From the NCBI GenBank assembly GCA_015065285.1, contig SVQP01000007.1, positions 1 through 64,000 of the forward strand: 64,000 nt of DNA, given 5' to 3'. The translations under genes and the position numbers were made by a program. The notes below the pieces were generated by a model. The model saw only the letters and a program-made list of their open reading frames with translations, was not told where the DNA came from and did no database searches. Below, piece after piece: positions 27,818 to 36,617 of the stretch. The stretch's first letter is position 1. Each line of letters starts with the position of its first letter. Source of the DNA: Oscillospiraceae bacterium. GTDB taxonomy: Bacteria; Bacillota; Clostridia; Oscillospirales; CAG-272.

Positions 27818-27884
27818 GGATGGGTAAGAGTGAAGGAGCGTCGGAAGATGCGAAAATGCATCGTCGTCGGCAATCCGGCTAAGA

Positions 27885-28820
27885 TTAAAGGGTGTTAGAG
27901 GAGCCCAGCACGTTCTTGATCTTGTGCTGAACCATCTTCTTGACCTCGCTGCGTGCAACGGTCAGGTAGCCTCTGGGGTCAAAGATCTCGGGGGACTCGT
28001 TGAATACGCGGCGAATGCCTGCGGTCATAGCCAGACGGATATCCGAGTCGATGTTGATCTTGCAAACTGCCATGGAAGCAGCCTTGCGCAGCATTTCCTC
28101 GGGAATGCCGATCGCGTCGGGCATCTTGCCGCCCAGTGCGTTGATCTCGCGAACGTATTCCTGGGGAACAGAGGAAGCACCGTGCAAAACGATGGGGAAC
28201 TCGGGCAATCTCTTGGAGATCTCCTCCAGCACGTTGAATGCAAGCTGAGGCTTGGTGCCGGGCTTGAACTTATATGCGCCGTGGCTAGTGCCGATCGCAA
28301 TTGCCAGAGAGTCAACACCGGTGCGGGAAACGAATTCCTCAACCTCGTCGGGGTTGGTGAACATTGCGTCCTCAGCGGAAACGTTGACGTCATCCTCAAT
28401 GCCTGCCAGCTGGCCAAGCTCACCTTCTACCACAACGCCGTGTGCGTGTGCGTATTCCACAACCTTGCGAGTCAGGGCAATGTTGTCCTCAAAGGAGTGG
28501 TGAGAGCCGTCGATCATAACAGAGGTAAAGCCGCCGTCAATGCAAGCCTTGCAGATCTCAAAGTCTGCGCCGTGGTCCAGGTGCAGTGCCAGGTCAATAT
28601 CGGTATCGCGGATCGCAGCCTGCGCCAGAGCCATCAGATATTCGTGCTTTGCGTACTTACGTGCGCCTGCGGAAACCTGCAGAATAACGGGAGACTGCTC
28701 TTCCTTAGCTGCCTCGGTGATTGCCTGAATAATTTCCATGTTGTTGATGTTGAAAGCACCGATGGCGTAGCCGCCGCGGTAAGCCTTTTTGAACATTTCA
28801 GTCGTTGTTACAAGTGCCAT
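27885..28820 (-). CDS. fba: Class II fructose-1,6-bisphosphate aldolase
   Basis: AYRGGYAIGAFNINNMEIIQAI; LALHLDHGADFE; MIDGSHHSFEDNI; VEGELGQLAG. Confidence 0.93.
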   Translation of the reverse strand: MALVTTTEMFKKAYRGGYAIGAFNINNMEIIQAITEAAKEEQSPVILQVSAGARKYAKHEYLMALAQAAIRDTDIDLALHLDHGADFEICKACIDGGFTSVMIDGSHHSFEDNIALTRKVVEYAHAHGVVVEGELGQLAGIEDDVNVSAEDAMFTNPDEVEEFVSRTGVDSLAIAIGTSHGAYKFKPGTKPQLAFNVLEEISKRLPEFPIVLHGASSVPQEYVREINALGGKMPDAIGIPEEMLRKAASMAVCKINIDSDIRLAMTAGIRRVFNESPEIFDPRGYLTVARSEVKKMVQHKIKNVLGSSNTL

Positions 28821-28908
28821 TTGGAATTCCTCCGGATAAAAAATACTACAATTATTTTATCATAAAGTGTGCCCAAAATCAATAGGAAATCCGTATTTTA
28901 CCAAATTT

Positions 28909-29310
28909 TTATCCAAGCGTTTGATTGTGCTCGTCACCGTTCGAAGCAACGGCGGCATCGTGTCCGCCAAGCCCGAAGCTGACCGCAATGGCATTGTCCA
29001 CGCGCTGCATGACCGATTCGTCCAAATGTCCCATTTTCTCCTTCAAGCGGCGTTTGTCCAGTGTGCGGATCTGTTCCAGCAGGATAACGGAATCCTTGGA
29101 AAGCCCCGCCTTGTCGGCATATATGTCAATATGGGTGGGCAGGCGTGTCTTGCCCATGCGCGAGGTAATGGCAGCGGCAATCACGGTGGGGCTGTAGCGA
29201 TTGCCAACGTCGTTTTGTATGATCAGGACGGGGCGCAAGCCCCCTTGCTCCGAGCCCACAACGGGCGAAAGATCTGCATAGTAAATATCTCCGCGTTTCA
29301 CGGTCATCAT
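28909..29310 (-). CDS. mazF: MazF/PemK-type endoribonuclease toxin (no adjacent MazE ORF)
   Basis: [47 protein letters not shown]. Confidence 0.88.
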   Translation of the reverse strand: MMTVKRGDIYYADLSPVVGSEQGGLRPVLIIQNDVGNRYSPTVIAAAITSRMGKTRLPTHIDIYADKAGLSKDSVILLEQIRTLDKRRLKEKMGHLDESVMQRVDNAIAVSFGLGGHDAAVASNGDEHNQTLG

Positions 29311-29451
29311 GGTATATAGCCTCCCTTATGTGTTTGTAAAGCAGTATTGCCACGCACGTCGGCGCTTTAGTCATTCTTTTTATATTGCAGTATATACAAA
29401 AGTTCGACAAAATGCCCAACCTAAAAATCAGCAAAAAGATGCGACGGGTGC

Positions 29452-29481
29452 TTTACAAAGGCAAGGTGTGTGTGGTATAAT
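29452..29481 (+). promoter_or_regulatory. Sigma-A-like promoter of pyk
   Basis: TTTACA (29452-29457), 18-bp spacer, TATAAT (29476-29481). Confidence 0.65.
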
Positions 29482-29511
29482 AAAAGCAGAATATAAAAGT
29501 GGAGGCGTTTT

Positions 29512-30924
29512 ATGCGCAAAACGAAAATTATTTGTACCATCGGACCTGCAACGCAAAGCGAGGAGACCCTGCGCGGACTTTGCAAGGCAGGCATGAACGT
29601 AGCAAGACTCAACTTTTCCCATAATACACACGAGGATCATCTGCAGAGAATCGAGAGCATCAAAAAGGTCAGAGCGGAGCTGGATATGCCCATCGCCATT
29701 ATGCTGGATACCAAGGGCCCCGAGTACCGTATCAAGACCTTTGAGCACGACAGCGTGACGCTGGAGGAAGGGCAGGAATTCACCTTTACCACCGAAGAGG
29801 TGCAGGGCAACGAGAGCATCGTATCGGTCAGCTATGCAGATCTTGTACACGAGCTGGTTCCCGGTGACACCATTCTGCTCAACAACGGCTTGCTGATCTT
29901 CCGCGTAGAGGAGATCGAGGGCAAGAATATACACTGCCGCGTTACTTGCGGTGGCGAGCTTTCCAACCGCAAGAGCATGAGCTTCCCCGGCAAGGTGATG
30001 AAGCAAAAGTATCTGTCGGATCAGGATAAGAGCGATATTGCCTTCGGTATCAAACACGGGGTGGACTTTATTGCCTGCTCGTTCGTGTCCTGTAAGCAGG
30101 ATCTGATCGACGTGCGCAATTATCTTGCCGAGATTGGTGGAGAGGGCGTGGACCTGATCGCCAAGATCGAAAACCAGTCGGGCTACGACCACATTGAGGA
30201 GATCTGCGAGGTGTGCGACGGTATTATGGTCGCGCGCGGAGATATGGGCGTTGAGGTGCCCTTCGAGCAGTTGCCTGCTATGCAGAAAACGCTGATCACC
30301 AAGTGCAGAATGCTTGGTAAGCGCGTCATCACCGCAACCGAGATGCTGGAGAGCATGATCTACAATCCCAGACCCACCAGAGCTGAGATTTCGGACGTGG
30401 CAAATGCCGTGTACGACGGCACCAGTGCCATCATGCTGTCGGGCGAGACTGCAATGGGCAAGTACCCCGTGCAGACCGTGCAGGTCATGTCCAAAATTGC
30501 CGAGACTGCAGAGAACAGCATTGATTATACTGACATTTTCTATGGTACCGAGTTCAAGATCAAGAACACGGTAGACGCCATTTCACACGCAACCTGCGCC
30601 GTCGCCATTGACATTGGCGCAAAGGCAATTGTCGCATGCTCGCTGTCAGGCATGACTGCGCGCATGGTATCGCGCTTCCGTTGCCCCGTGGATATCATTG
30701 GTCTGACTACCGATGAGAGCACCTACCGTAAGCTGGCGCTTTCCTGGGGCGTGACTCCCGCGCTGTGCGAAAAGTATCCCTCGACCGACGTGCTGTTCTA
30801 CACCGCTACCAAAATGGCGCCCAAGCTGCTGCCCATGGAAAAGGGCGACAGCATCGTCATCACGGGCGGTGACACCACCGGCGTTTCCGGCAAGACCAGT
30901 CTGATCAAGGTAGAGCAAATTTAA
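29512..30924 (+). CDS. pyk: Pyruvate kinase
   Basis: RKTKIICTIGPATQSEETL; MLDTKGPEYR; KIENQSGYDHIEEI; RGDMGVEVP; LSGETAMGKYP. Confidence 0.95.
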   Translation: MRKTKIICTIGPATQSEETLRGLCKAGMNVARLNFSHNTHEDHLQRIESIKKVRAELDMPIAIMLDTKGPEYRIKTFEHDSVTLEEGQEFTFTTEEVQGNESIVSVSYADLVHELVPGDTILLNNGLLIFRVEEIEGKNIHCRVTCGGELSNRKSMSFPGKVMKQKYLSDQDKSDIAFGIKHGVDFIACSFVSCKQDLIDVRNYLAEIGGEGVDLIAKIENQSGYDHIEEICEVCDGIMVARGDMGVEVPFEQLPAMQKTLITKCRMLGKRVITATEMLESMIYNPRPTRAEISDVANAVYDGTSAIMLSGETAMGKYPVQTVQVMSKIAETAENSIDYTDIFYGTEFKIKNTVDAISHATCAVAIDIGAKAIVACSLSGMTARMVSRFRCPVDIIGLTTDESTYRKLALSWGVTPALCEKYPSTDVLFYTATKMAPKLLPMEKGDSIVITGGDTTGVSGKTSLIKVEQI

Positions 30925-30943
30925 AATTGAAAATTTGGCACAA

Positions 30944-30976
30944 AAAAGCCGTCACGGAACGTGGCGGCTTTTCGTT
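30944..30976 (+). terminator. Intrinsic terminator after pyk
   Basis: AAAGCCGtCAC-GGAAC-GTGgCGGCTTTT + T-rich. Confidence 0.8.
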
Positions 30977-31139
30977 TTTCACAGCATCCTTGTCATGTGG
31001 CGATCTGATGAGTTGCAGCTCCCCATCTGTGTCATCCTGCCTGCGGCAACAAATCCGGTAGGGGGCGGCGCCCTCGACGCCCCGTCTTGCAAACGGTTTA
31101 TGATCATGTCACCCGAACGCTGATCCGTTATCACCGCGT

Positions 31140-31164
31140 GCGGGAGGCGAAACGCCTCCCCTAC
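31140..31164 (-). repeat. 25-mer GTAGGGG-N5-N3-N5'-CCCGC, copy 1
   Basis: Plus strand: GCGGG AGGCG AAA CGCCT CCCCTAC. Confidence 0.9.
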
Positions 31165-31798
31165 ACAAAATTACTTTGGCGCAGCCTCCCTCTATGTGTC
31201 ATCCTGAGCGAGAAAACATCCCTGTGCGGATGTTTTCGAGTCGAACTTTCAAAAATCTGCAACGAATTGCTGATTTTTGAAAGTCAAAGTGCAAGGATTG
31301 CACTTTGAGGATCCAGCAAACGATTTACAACACGCGAAAAAAGCCTCCCCTTTAGGGGAGGGGGACCGCAGTGAAGCGGCGCAGCGTGCCGCTTCGCGAT
31401 TGCGGTGGAGGGGTTGCCTCCCTTTTAAGGGAGGTGGCAAATGCTTCGGCATTTGCCGAAGGGTTCTCTTTTCCAATCATATAGGATCGGAAAATTGGTG
31501 AAAGAGCGTCCTTACGGTGACCCACTCCACCGCTGTTCGCTTACGCTCACTGCGGTCCCCCTCTGCCCGGCGGGAGAGGCTTAGTTACTCCGGCTAAACA
31601 GACATCTTGCAAACCCATCGCAGATCCCGCTGCGCGCTACCGCACTTGCGCTTTTGCTCGCTCAATTTCGCGGCTCTGCCGCGAAATATTCGACCCGCAA
31701 AAGTTCGACTGCGCGCGTACACCACAACGCGGTGTCCGCGCTCCGCTCAGGATGACACATAGTGGGGAGCGCGTCTGAGGCGGTTTGTGATGTGCCAT

Positions 31799-31823
31799 GT
31801 AGGGGAGGATATCATCCTCCCGC
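31799..31823 (+). repeat. 25-mer, copy 2
   Basis: GTAGGGG AGGAT ATC ATCCT CCCGC. Confidence 0.9.
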
Positions 31824-31953
31824 ACGCGATGATAACGGATCAGTATTCGGGTAAAAAAATCATAAATCGTTTGCGAAACGGGTCGTCGAGGGTGCCGACC
31901 CCTGCCGGGGTTGTTGACGCGGGCAGGAGGACAGATGGCGGTTACCGGCAGCA

Positions 31954-31988
31954 GAAAAGGCAGAGAGCTTTGTGCTCTCTGCCTTTTC
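31954..31988 (-). terminator. Intrinsic terminator for the minus-strand Opp operon
   Basis: GAAAAGGCAGAGAGC-TTTGT-GCTCTCTGCCTTTTC. Confidence 0.8.
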
Positions 31989-31990
31989 TC

Positions 31991-32254
31991 TTATCTTGCC
32001 AGTGTAAAGAAGATCCACGTGACCAAAAAGGACACGAAAATGATGCCCAGTGTGACCATCATAGGCCAGAACATCAGCTTGACTGCCGCAAAATACGTGC
32101 GGAATTGCTCGCGCAGCGTACCCTTAGCACCGGGATCTCTTGGCTTTTCGCCCGGGCGGCGACGGCTGTCCTGCAGCGGCTGCATATCAACCACGGTCGA
32201 GCCGTCGTCCACGTAGCGGATCTTTTGCTTTTTTTCCTTATTCTTGTTCGCCAT
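31991..32254 (-). CDS. Small TM protein at end of Opp operon, unknown function
   Basis: Start re-set to MANKNKEKKQKIRYVDDG...; one TM (LMFWPMMVTLGIIFVSFLVTWIFF); overlaps end of oppF-like gene. Confidence 0.6.
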   Translation of the reverse strand: MANKNKEKKQKIRYVDDGSTVVDMQPLQDSRRRPGEKPRDPGAKGTLREQFRTYFAAVKLMFWPMMVTLGIIFVSFLVTWIFFTLAR

Positions 32255-33377
32255 TGCTTGCGTCCTCTGCATACATGTGGCAGGCTGCAAAGTGACCCGG
32301 CTCAACCTCGCGGTACGCGGGGGTCACGTGCTTGCAAATCTCTTTGGCATAGGGGCAGCGCGTATGGAAGCGGCAGCCCTTGGGGGGATTTGCGGGAGAG
32401 GGAATGTCTCCGCCCAGCACCATGCGCTGCATCTTGGCATCGGGATCGGGATTGGGGATCGCCGAGAACAGTGCCTGCGTGTAGGGGTGCAGGGGATTGC
32501 CGAAGATATCCTTCTTGGCACCGAACTCTACCATTGAGCCAAGGTACATCACACCGATCTTATCCGAGATAAACTTGACCACCGACAAATCGTGCGAGAT
32601 GAACAGGTAAGTCAGGTTCATGGATTTTTGCAGCTCCTTGAGCAGATTGATGATCTGCGCCTGAATGGAAACGTCCAGCGCGGATACGGGCTCGTCACAA
32701 ATCACCAGCTTGGGCTTGACCGAAAGCGCACGCGCAATGCAGATACGCTGACGCTGACCGCCCGAGAATTCGTGGGGATAGCGCTCATAGTAATAATCGC
32801 GCAGACCGCACTTTTCCATCAGATCCAGCACGTAAGCCTTGACCTGTTTTTCGGGCACGATCTTGTGCACGCGCACGGGCTCGGAAAGAATGTCGCCAAC
32901 CGTGCTTCTGGGGGGCAGGGAGGAATAGGGGTCCTGGAAAATGATCTGCATCTCGGTGCGCAGCTTACGCATCTTGGAAGGGGGATATTTGGTAATATCC
33001 TGACCGTCAAACAAAATCTGACCGCCGTTGGAGGGATGAAACTTGAGAATGGTTCTGCCCATGGTGGTCTTGCCACAGCCGGATTCACCAACGATACCCA
33101 GCGTTTCACCGGGGTTGAGCACAAAGGAAACATCATCCACTGCAATCAACTCCTGCTGCACCTTGCCCATCAGAGATTTCTTGATGGGGAAGGCTTTTCT
33201 TAAGTGGCGCACCTCCAAAAGGGCGTTGGGATCGGGCTGCTTGCCTGCATCCGTTTCAATTGCCGCAGCCTTTTTCTCTGCCAGCTCGGCAGCAAGCGCT
33301 GCGTCGTCAAAGGAGGTCTCGGTATCGGGCATGCTCTGCCAGCGCGCAAGTGCGCGCTCGTAAGTAATATCAGCCAT
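32238..33377 (-). CDS. oppF: Oligopeptide ABC transporter ATP-binding protein (OppF-like)
   Basis: GESGCGKTTMGRTIL; FSGGQRQRICIARAL; CDEPVSALDVSIQ; C-terminal Cys-rich region. Confidence 0.9.
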   Translation of the reverse strand: MADITYERALARWQSMPDTETSFDDAALAAELAEKKAAAIETDAGKQPDPNALLEVRHLRKAFPIKKSLMGKVQQELIAVDDVSFVLNPGETLGIVGESGCGKTTMGRTILKFHPSNGGQILFDGQDITKYPPSKMRKLRTEMQIIFQDPYSSLPPRSTVGDILSEPVRVHKIVPEKQVKAYVLDLMEKCGLRDYYYERYPHEFSGGQRQRICIARALSVKPKLVICDEPVSALDVSIQAQIINLLKELQKSMNLTYLFISHDLSVVKFISDKIGVMYLGSMVEFGAKKDIFGNPLHPYTQALFSAIPNPDPDAKMQRMVLGGDIPSPANPPKGCRFHTRCPYAKEICKHVTPAYREVEPGHFAACHMYAEDASNGEQE

Positions 33378-34515
33378 TTACCTCTTCCTCCTTATCGTAA
33401 AGGTGGCAGGACACAAAGTGGGTGGGGCTGACCTGAATCATATCGGGGTAGTCGCCGCCGCACTTGTCGCAGCATCTGTCGCATCTCTCCTTGAAGAAAC
33501 AATGCGTGGGCATGTTCACGGGGTTGGGAACGTTGCCGGGAATATTGAACAGCACGTCGCTGTCGCTTTGCATGGTGGGCTTGGATTTCTGAAGTCCGAT
33601 GGTGTAGGGGTGCAGGGGATTCTTGAAGATCTCCTGAACAGTGCCCTTTTCGATCACCTTTCCTGCATACATGACCACCACGTAATCCGCCATCTCGGCA
33701 ATGACACCAAGGTCGTGCGTGATCAGCATGATCGAGCCGTTGATCTTGTCCTTCAGATCGCGCAAAAGGTCAAGGATCTGTGCCTGAATGGTCACATCCA
33801 GCGCGGTGGTGGGCTCGTCCGCAATGATCAGACGGGGATTGCACACCAGAGCCATGGAGATCATCACGCGCTGTCTCATACCGCCCGAAAGCTCGTGGGG
33901 ATAGGAGTTGTACACGCGCTCGGGCGCGGCAATACCAACCAGCTTGAGCATCTCAATCGAGCGTGCCTGCGCCTCCTCGGCAGTTGCCTCGGGTCTGTGA
34001 ATGTACGTTACCTCGTCAAGCTGGTCACCGATGGTGAAGATGGGGTTGAGCGAGGTCATGGGCTCCTGGAAGATCATGGCGATCTCCTTGCCGCGGATAC
34101 GGTAGATCTCGCTGATCGGCATCTCGGCAATATCATAGGTCTTATCCTCGGCTGCAAAACGGATCGAGCCGGAGTAGATCTGACCGGTCGGACCCTGCAA
34201 AAGTCTCATGACTGACATGCTTGTCACGCTCTTGCCGCAGCCGGATTCGCCCACGATGCCCACGGTTTTGTTTTTGGGAATATCAAAGGAAACGCCGTTG
34301 ACCGCCTTGACCACGCCCTGATCGGTGAAGAAGTAGGTGTGCAGGTCGTCAATCTCAAGGATGTTGTCTGCGTTCTTCATCTCGCAAACAAATTCCTCTT
34401 CCTTTGCTCTGCGGTGCTTTTTGGCTTCCAGAGCCATCATCACCTTTTTGTTCTGCTTGGCAATGGCACGGATCTCCTTGCCCGAGAGATAGGAGGATTT
34501 TTTCTTTTCTTTCAT
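33370..34515 (-). CDS. oppD: Oligopeptide ABC transporter ATP-binding protein (OppD-like)
   Basis: [46 protein letters not shown]. Confidence 0.9.
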   Translation of the reverse strand: MKEKKKSSYLSGKEIRAIAKQNKKVMMALEAKKHRRAKEEEFVCEMKNADNILEIDDLHTYFFTDQGVVKAVNGVSFDIPKNKTVGIVGESGCGKSVTSMSVMRLLQGPTGQIYSGSIRFAAEDKTYDIAEMPISEIYRIRGKEIAMIFQEPMTSLNPIFTIGDQLDEVTYIHRPEATAEEAQARSIEMLKLVGIAAPERVYNSYPHELSGGMRQRVMISMALVCNPRLIIADEPTTALDVTIQAQILDLLRDLKDKINGSIMLITHDLGVIAEMADYVVVMYAGKVIEKGTVQEIFKNPLHPYTIGLQKSKPTMQSDSDVLFNIPGNVPNPVNMPTHCFFKERCDRCCDKCGGDYPDMIQVSPTHFVSCHLYDKEEEVNG

Positions 34516-34528
34516 GGTCTCATCCTCC

Positions 34529-35590
34529 TTATCTTCTCATTTTGGGGTCAAGCGCGTCGCGCAAGCCGTCGCCCACAAAGTTGAAGCCCAGCACCGCCAT
34601 GATGATGCAAAGACCGGGAGGGCCCCAGATATTGAAATAGTTTTGCAGAATGTTGGAGTCGTTGGCAGCGTTGATCATGGTACCCCATGCGGCAAACTGC
34701 TCGGGCGCACCCAGACCAAGGTAGGTCAGGGAAGCCTCGTAAAGGATCATGGAGCCAAGGCTGAGCGTCATGGAAACGATCAGCTGAGGCATGACGTTGG
34801 GCACCAGGTGCTTGAAGATCTTGCGCACGGTGCTGTATCCCATTGCCTCTGCAGCCACCATGTATTCCTGCTCACGCAAGGAGAGGATCTGACCTCTGAC
34901 AAGGCGAGCGGTGCCGGGCCAGGAGATCAGCGACAGGAATGCCATCAGGTAATAAATGCGGTGCTGCGGCTCAATCGGAATGGGAAAATCGGGCGTTTTG
35001 CTCCACGCATCCAACACCGTACCTACAACCAGCATGATCGGGATACCGGGCAGACACATCAGCACGTCGCACACACGCATGATAATGTTGTCGATCAAGC
35101 CACCAAAGTAGCCTGCAATGCCACCGAATACCACGCCGATGGCAGCGATGACGAATACGGTCAAAAAGCTGATGGTCAGCGAGATTCTGCCGCCGTACAT
35201 CAGTCTTGCCAGCACGTCCTTGCCCGTCTTGTCAGTGCCCAAGGGGTGCTCCCATGAGGGTTTGGCAAGCGTGTTGGTGTCCTCGCGGGTTTCCTCAAGC
35301 TGATAGTAGGAGTGCTCCACGCCGTTTTCGTCCACGTAGGTGATCAGGGTCTGCACGTATTCCACTCTGCCGTTGTAGTCCACCTCGGTCTGATCCCACT
35401 GGGTATAGAACACGGGACCCAGCCAGCAGAAAGCGAACAGAAATACGATCAGCACAAGACCCAGTACGCTGAGCTTGGAGCGGAAGAAGCGGCGCACCAC
35501 CATTCTACCCGGAGACATCAGGCGCACGTTCTTATCCAGTGGTTCTTCCTTTTCGGGGGCGTTTTGAATTTTGATTTCTTTTTCGCTCAT
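34529..35590 (-). CDS. oppC: Oligopeptide ABC transporter permease (OppC-like)
   Basis: HPLGTDKTGKDVLARLMYGGRISL; EYMVAAEAMGYSTVRKIFKHLVPN. Confidence 0.9.
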   Translation of the reverse strand: MSEKEIKIQNAPEKEEPLDKNVRLMSPGRMVVRRFFRSKLSVLGLVLIVFLFAFCWLGPVFYTQWDQTEVDYNGRVEYVQTLITYVDENGVEHSYYQLEETREDTNTLAKPSWEHPLGTDKTGKDVLARLMYGGRISLTISFLTVFVIAAIGVVFGGIAGYFGGLIDNIIMRVCDVLMCLPGIPIMLVVGTVLDAWSKTPDFPIPIEPQHRIYYLMAFLSLISWPGTARLVRGQILSLREQEYMVAAEAMGYSTVRKIFKHLVPNVMPQLIVSMTLSLGSMILYEASLTYLGLGAPEQFAAWGTMINAANDSNILQNYFNIWGPPGLCIIMAVLGFNFVGDGLRDALDPKMRR

Positions 35591-35603
35591 ATCAATCGCC
35601 TCC

Positions 35604-36599
35604 TTAACCAAGCTTGACTCTGGGGTCAACCACAGCGTACATGATATCGGCGAGCAGCACGCCCACGATACTCAGCACAGCCAAGAACAGGTTGTAGCCC
35701 ATGATAAAGGGAATATCGGCAACCAGTGTGGCTTGGTAAGCCATGTTACCGATGCCGGGCAGACCAAACACCTGCTCGGTGATGATCGCACCCGAGAACA
35801 GCGAGGGCAAAAGCCCTGCCAGGGAGGTGACCAGAGGAATGAGCGTGTTACGGAAGGCGTGCTTGTAAATCACCTTGGTCTCGCTCAGACCCTTGGCGCG
35901 TGCGGTACGGATGTAATCCGAGCCCAGCACCTCCAGCATATTGGTTCTGGTCATTCTCATTCTGCCGCCAATGCTCAGCACCACCACGGTCAACACGGGG
36001 ATGACCAGATAGGAAACGTAGTCCAGTATCAGCCAGATGCCCGTGTAGTCCATGGTTGCCGATCCAAGACCTGAGGATGGGAACCATCCCAGCTGCATGG
36101 CAAGCATGTTTTTGAGTATCTGCCCGAAGAAGAAGGATGGCAGGGAAATACCGATCATAACCAGTACCGTTACGAAGTAGTCACGGAAGGAATATTGGTG
36201 GGTTGCTGCCGTGATGCCAAGAGGAATGGCGATCATGAACTCAAACACGGTTGCAATGGCTGCGACCGCGAACGAGACCCACATGTTTTTGGCAATGACG
36301 TCCGCAACCGGCTGCTGGAACTTGAAGCTTGTGCCAAAGTCCAGTCTGAGCGTTGCGCGCAGCCAGGTGAAATAACCGCGGAACATGCCGCCAAGCGTGC
36401 CGTCCGTACCGTATCCGTATTCGCTCATCAGCGCCTGAACCGTTTCTTCGCTGACTGCCTCGCCCTTGGTTTCAATGGCGGCAATCTGCTGAGTAACGTA
36501 GTCCATAGGCATCAGCTGAATCAGCACGAACATGATCACCGATACGCAGAACAGAATCAGAACCGACAGTGCAAGGCGCTTAATAATATATTTTATCAT
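35604..36599 (-). CDS. oppB: Oligopeptide ABC transporter permease (OppB-like)
   Basis: MIKYIIKRLALSVLILFCVSVIMFVLIQLMPMD; DYIRTARAKGLSETKVIYKHAFRNTLIPLVT. Confidence 0.9.
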   Translation of the reverse strand: MIKYIIKRLALSVLILFCVSVIMFVLIQLMPMDYVTQQIAAIETKGEAVSEETVQALMSEYGYGTDGTLGGMFRGYFTWLRATLRLDFGTSFKFQQPVADVIAKNMWVSFAVAAIATVFEFMIAIPLGITAATHQYSFRDYFVTVLVMIGISLPSFFFGQILKNMLAMQLGWFPSSGLGSATMDYTGIWLILDYVSYLVIPVLTVVVLSIGGRMRMTRTNMLEVLGSDYIRTARAKGLSETKVIYKHAFRNTLIPLVTSLAGLLPSLFSGAIITEQVFGLPGIGNMAYQATLVADIPFIMGYNLFLAVLSIVGVLLADIMYAVVDPRVKLG

Positions 36600-36617
36600 A
36601 TCTTTATACCGCCTTTC

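Larger units (their letters stand above)
31056..31910. repeat. Nested inverted composite of at least three repeat families (C-B-A / A'-B'-C')
   Basis: C 31056-31164 vs C' 31798-31910; B (TGTCATCCTGAGCG...GTCGAA...GGATC) 31196-31316 vs B' ~31623-31756; A (AAGCCTC...GGGGGACCGC...GCGGTGGAG) 31341-31415 vs A' 31524-31582. All arms are inverted relative to each other. Confidence 0.85.

Noticed and set aside
31249-31501. Small ORFs 31249..31476(-) and 31277..31501(+)
   Set aside because: They lie wholly within the nested palindromic repeat; no coding support.
31056-31910. Insertion sequence or prophage remnant
   Set aside because: No transposase or integrase fragment in any frame; architecture is nested palindromes of three repeat families.
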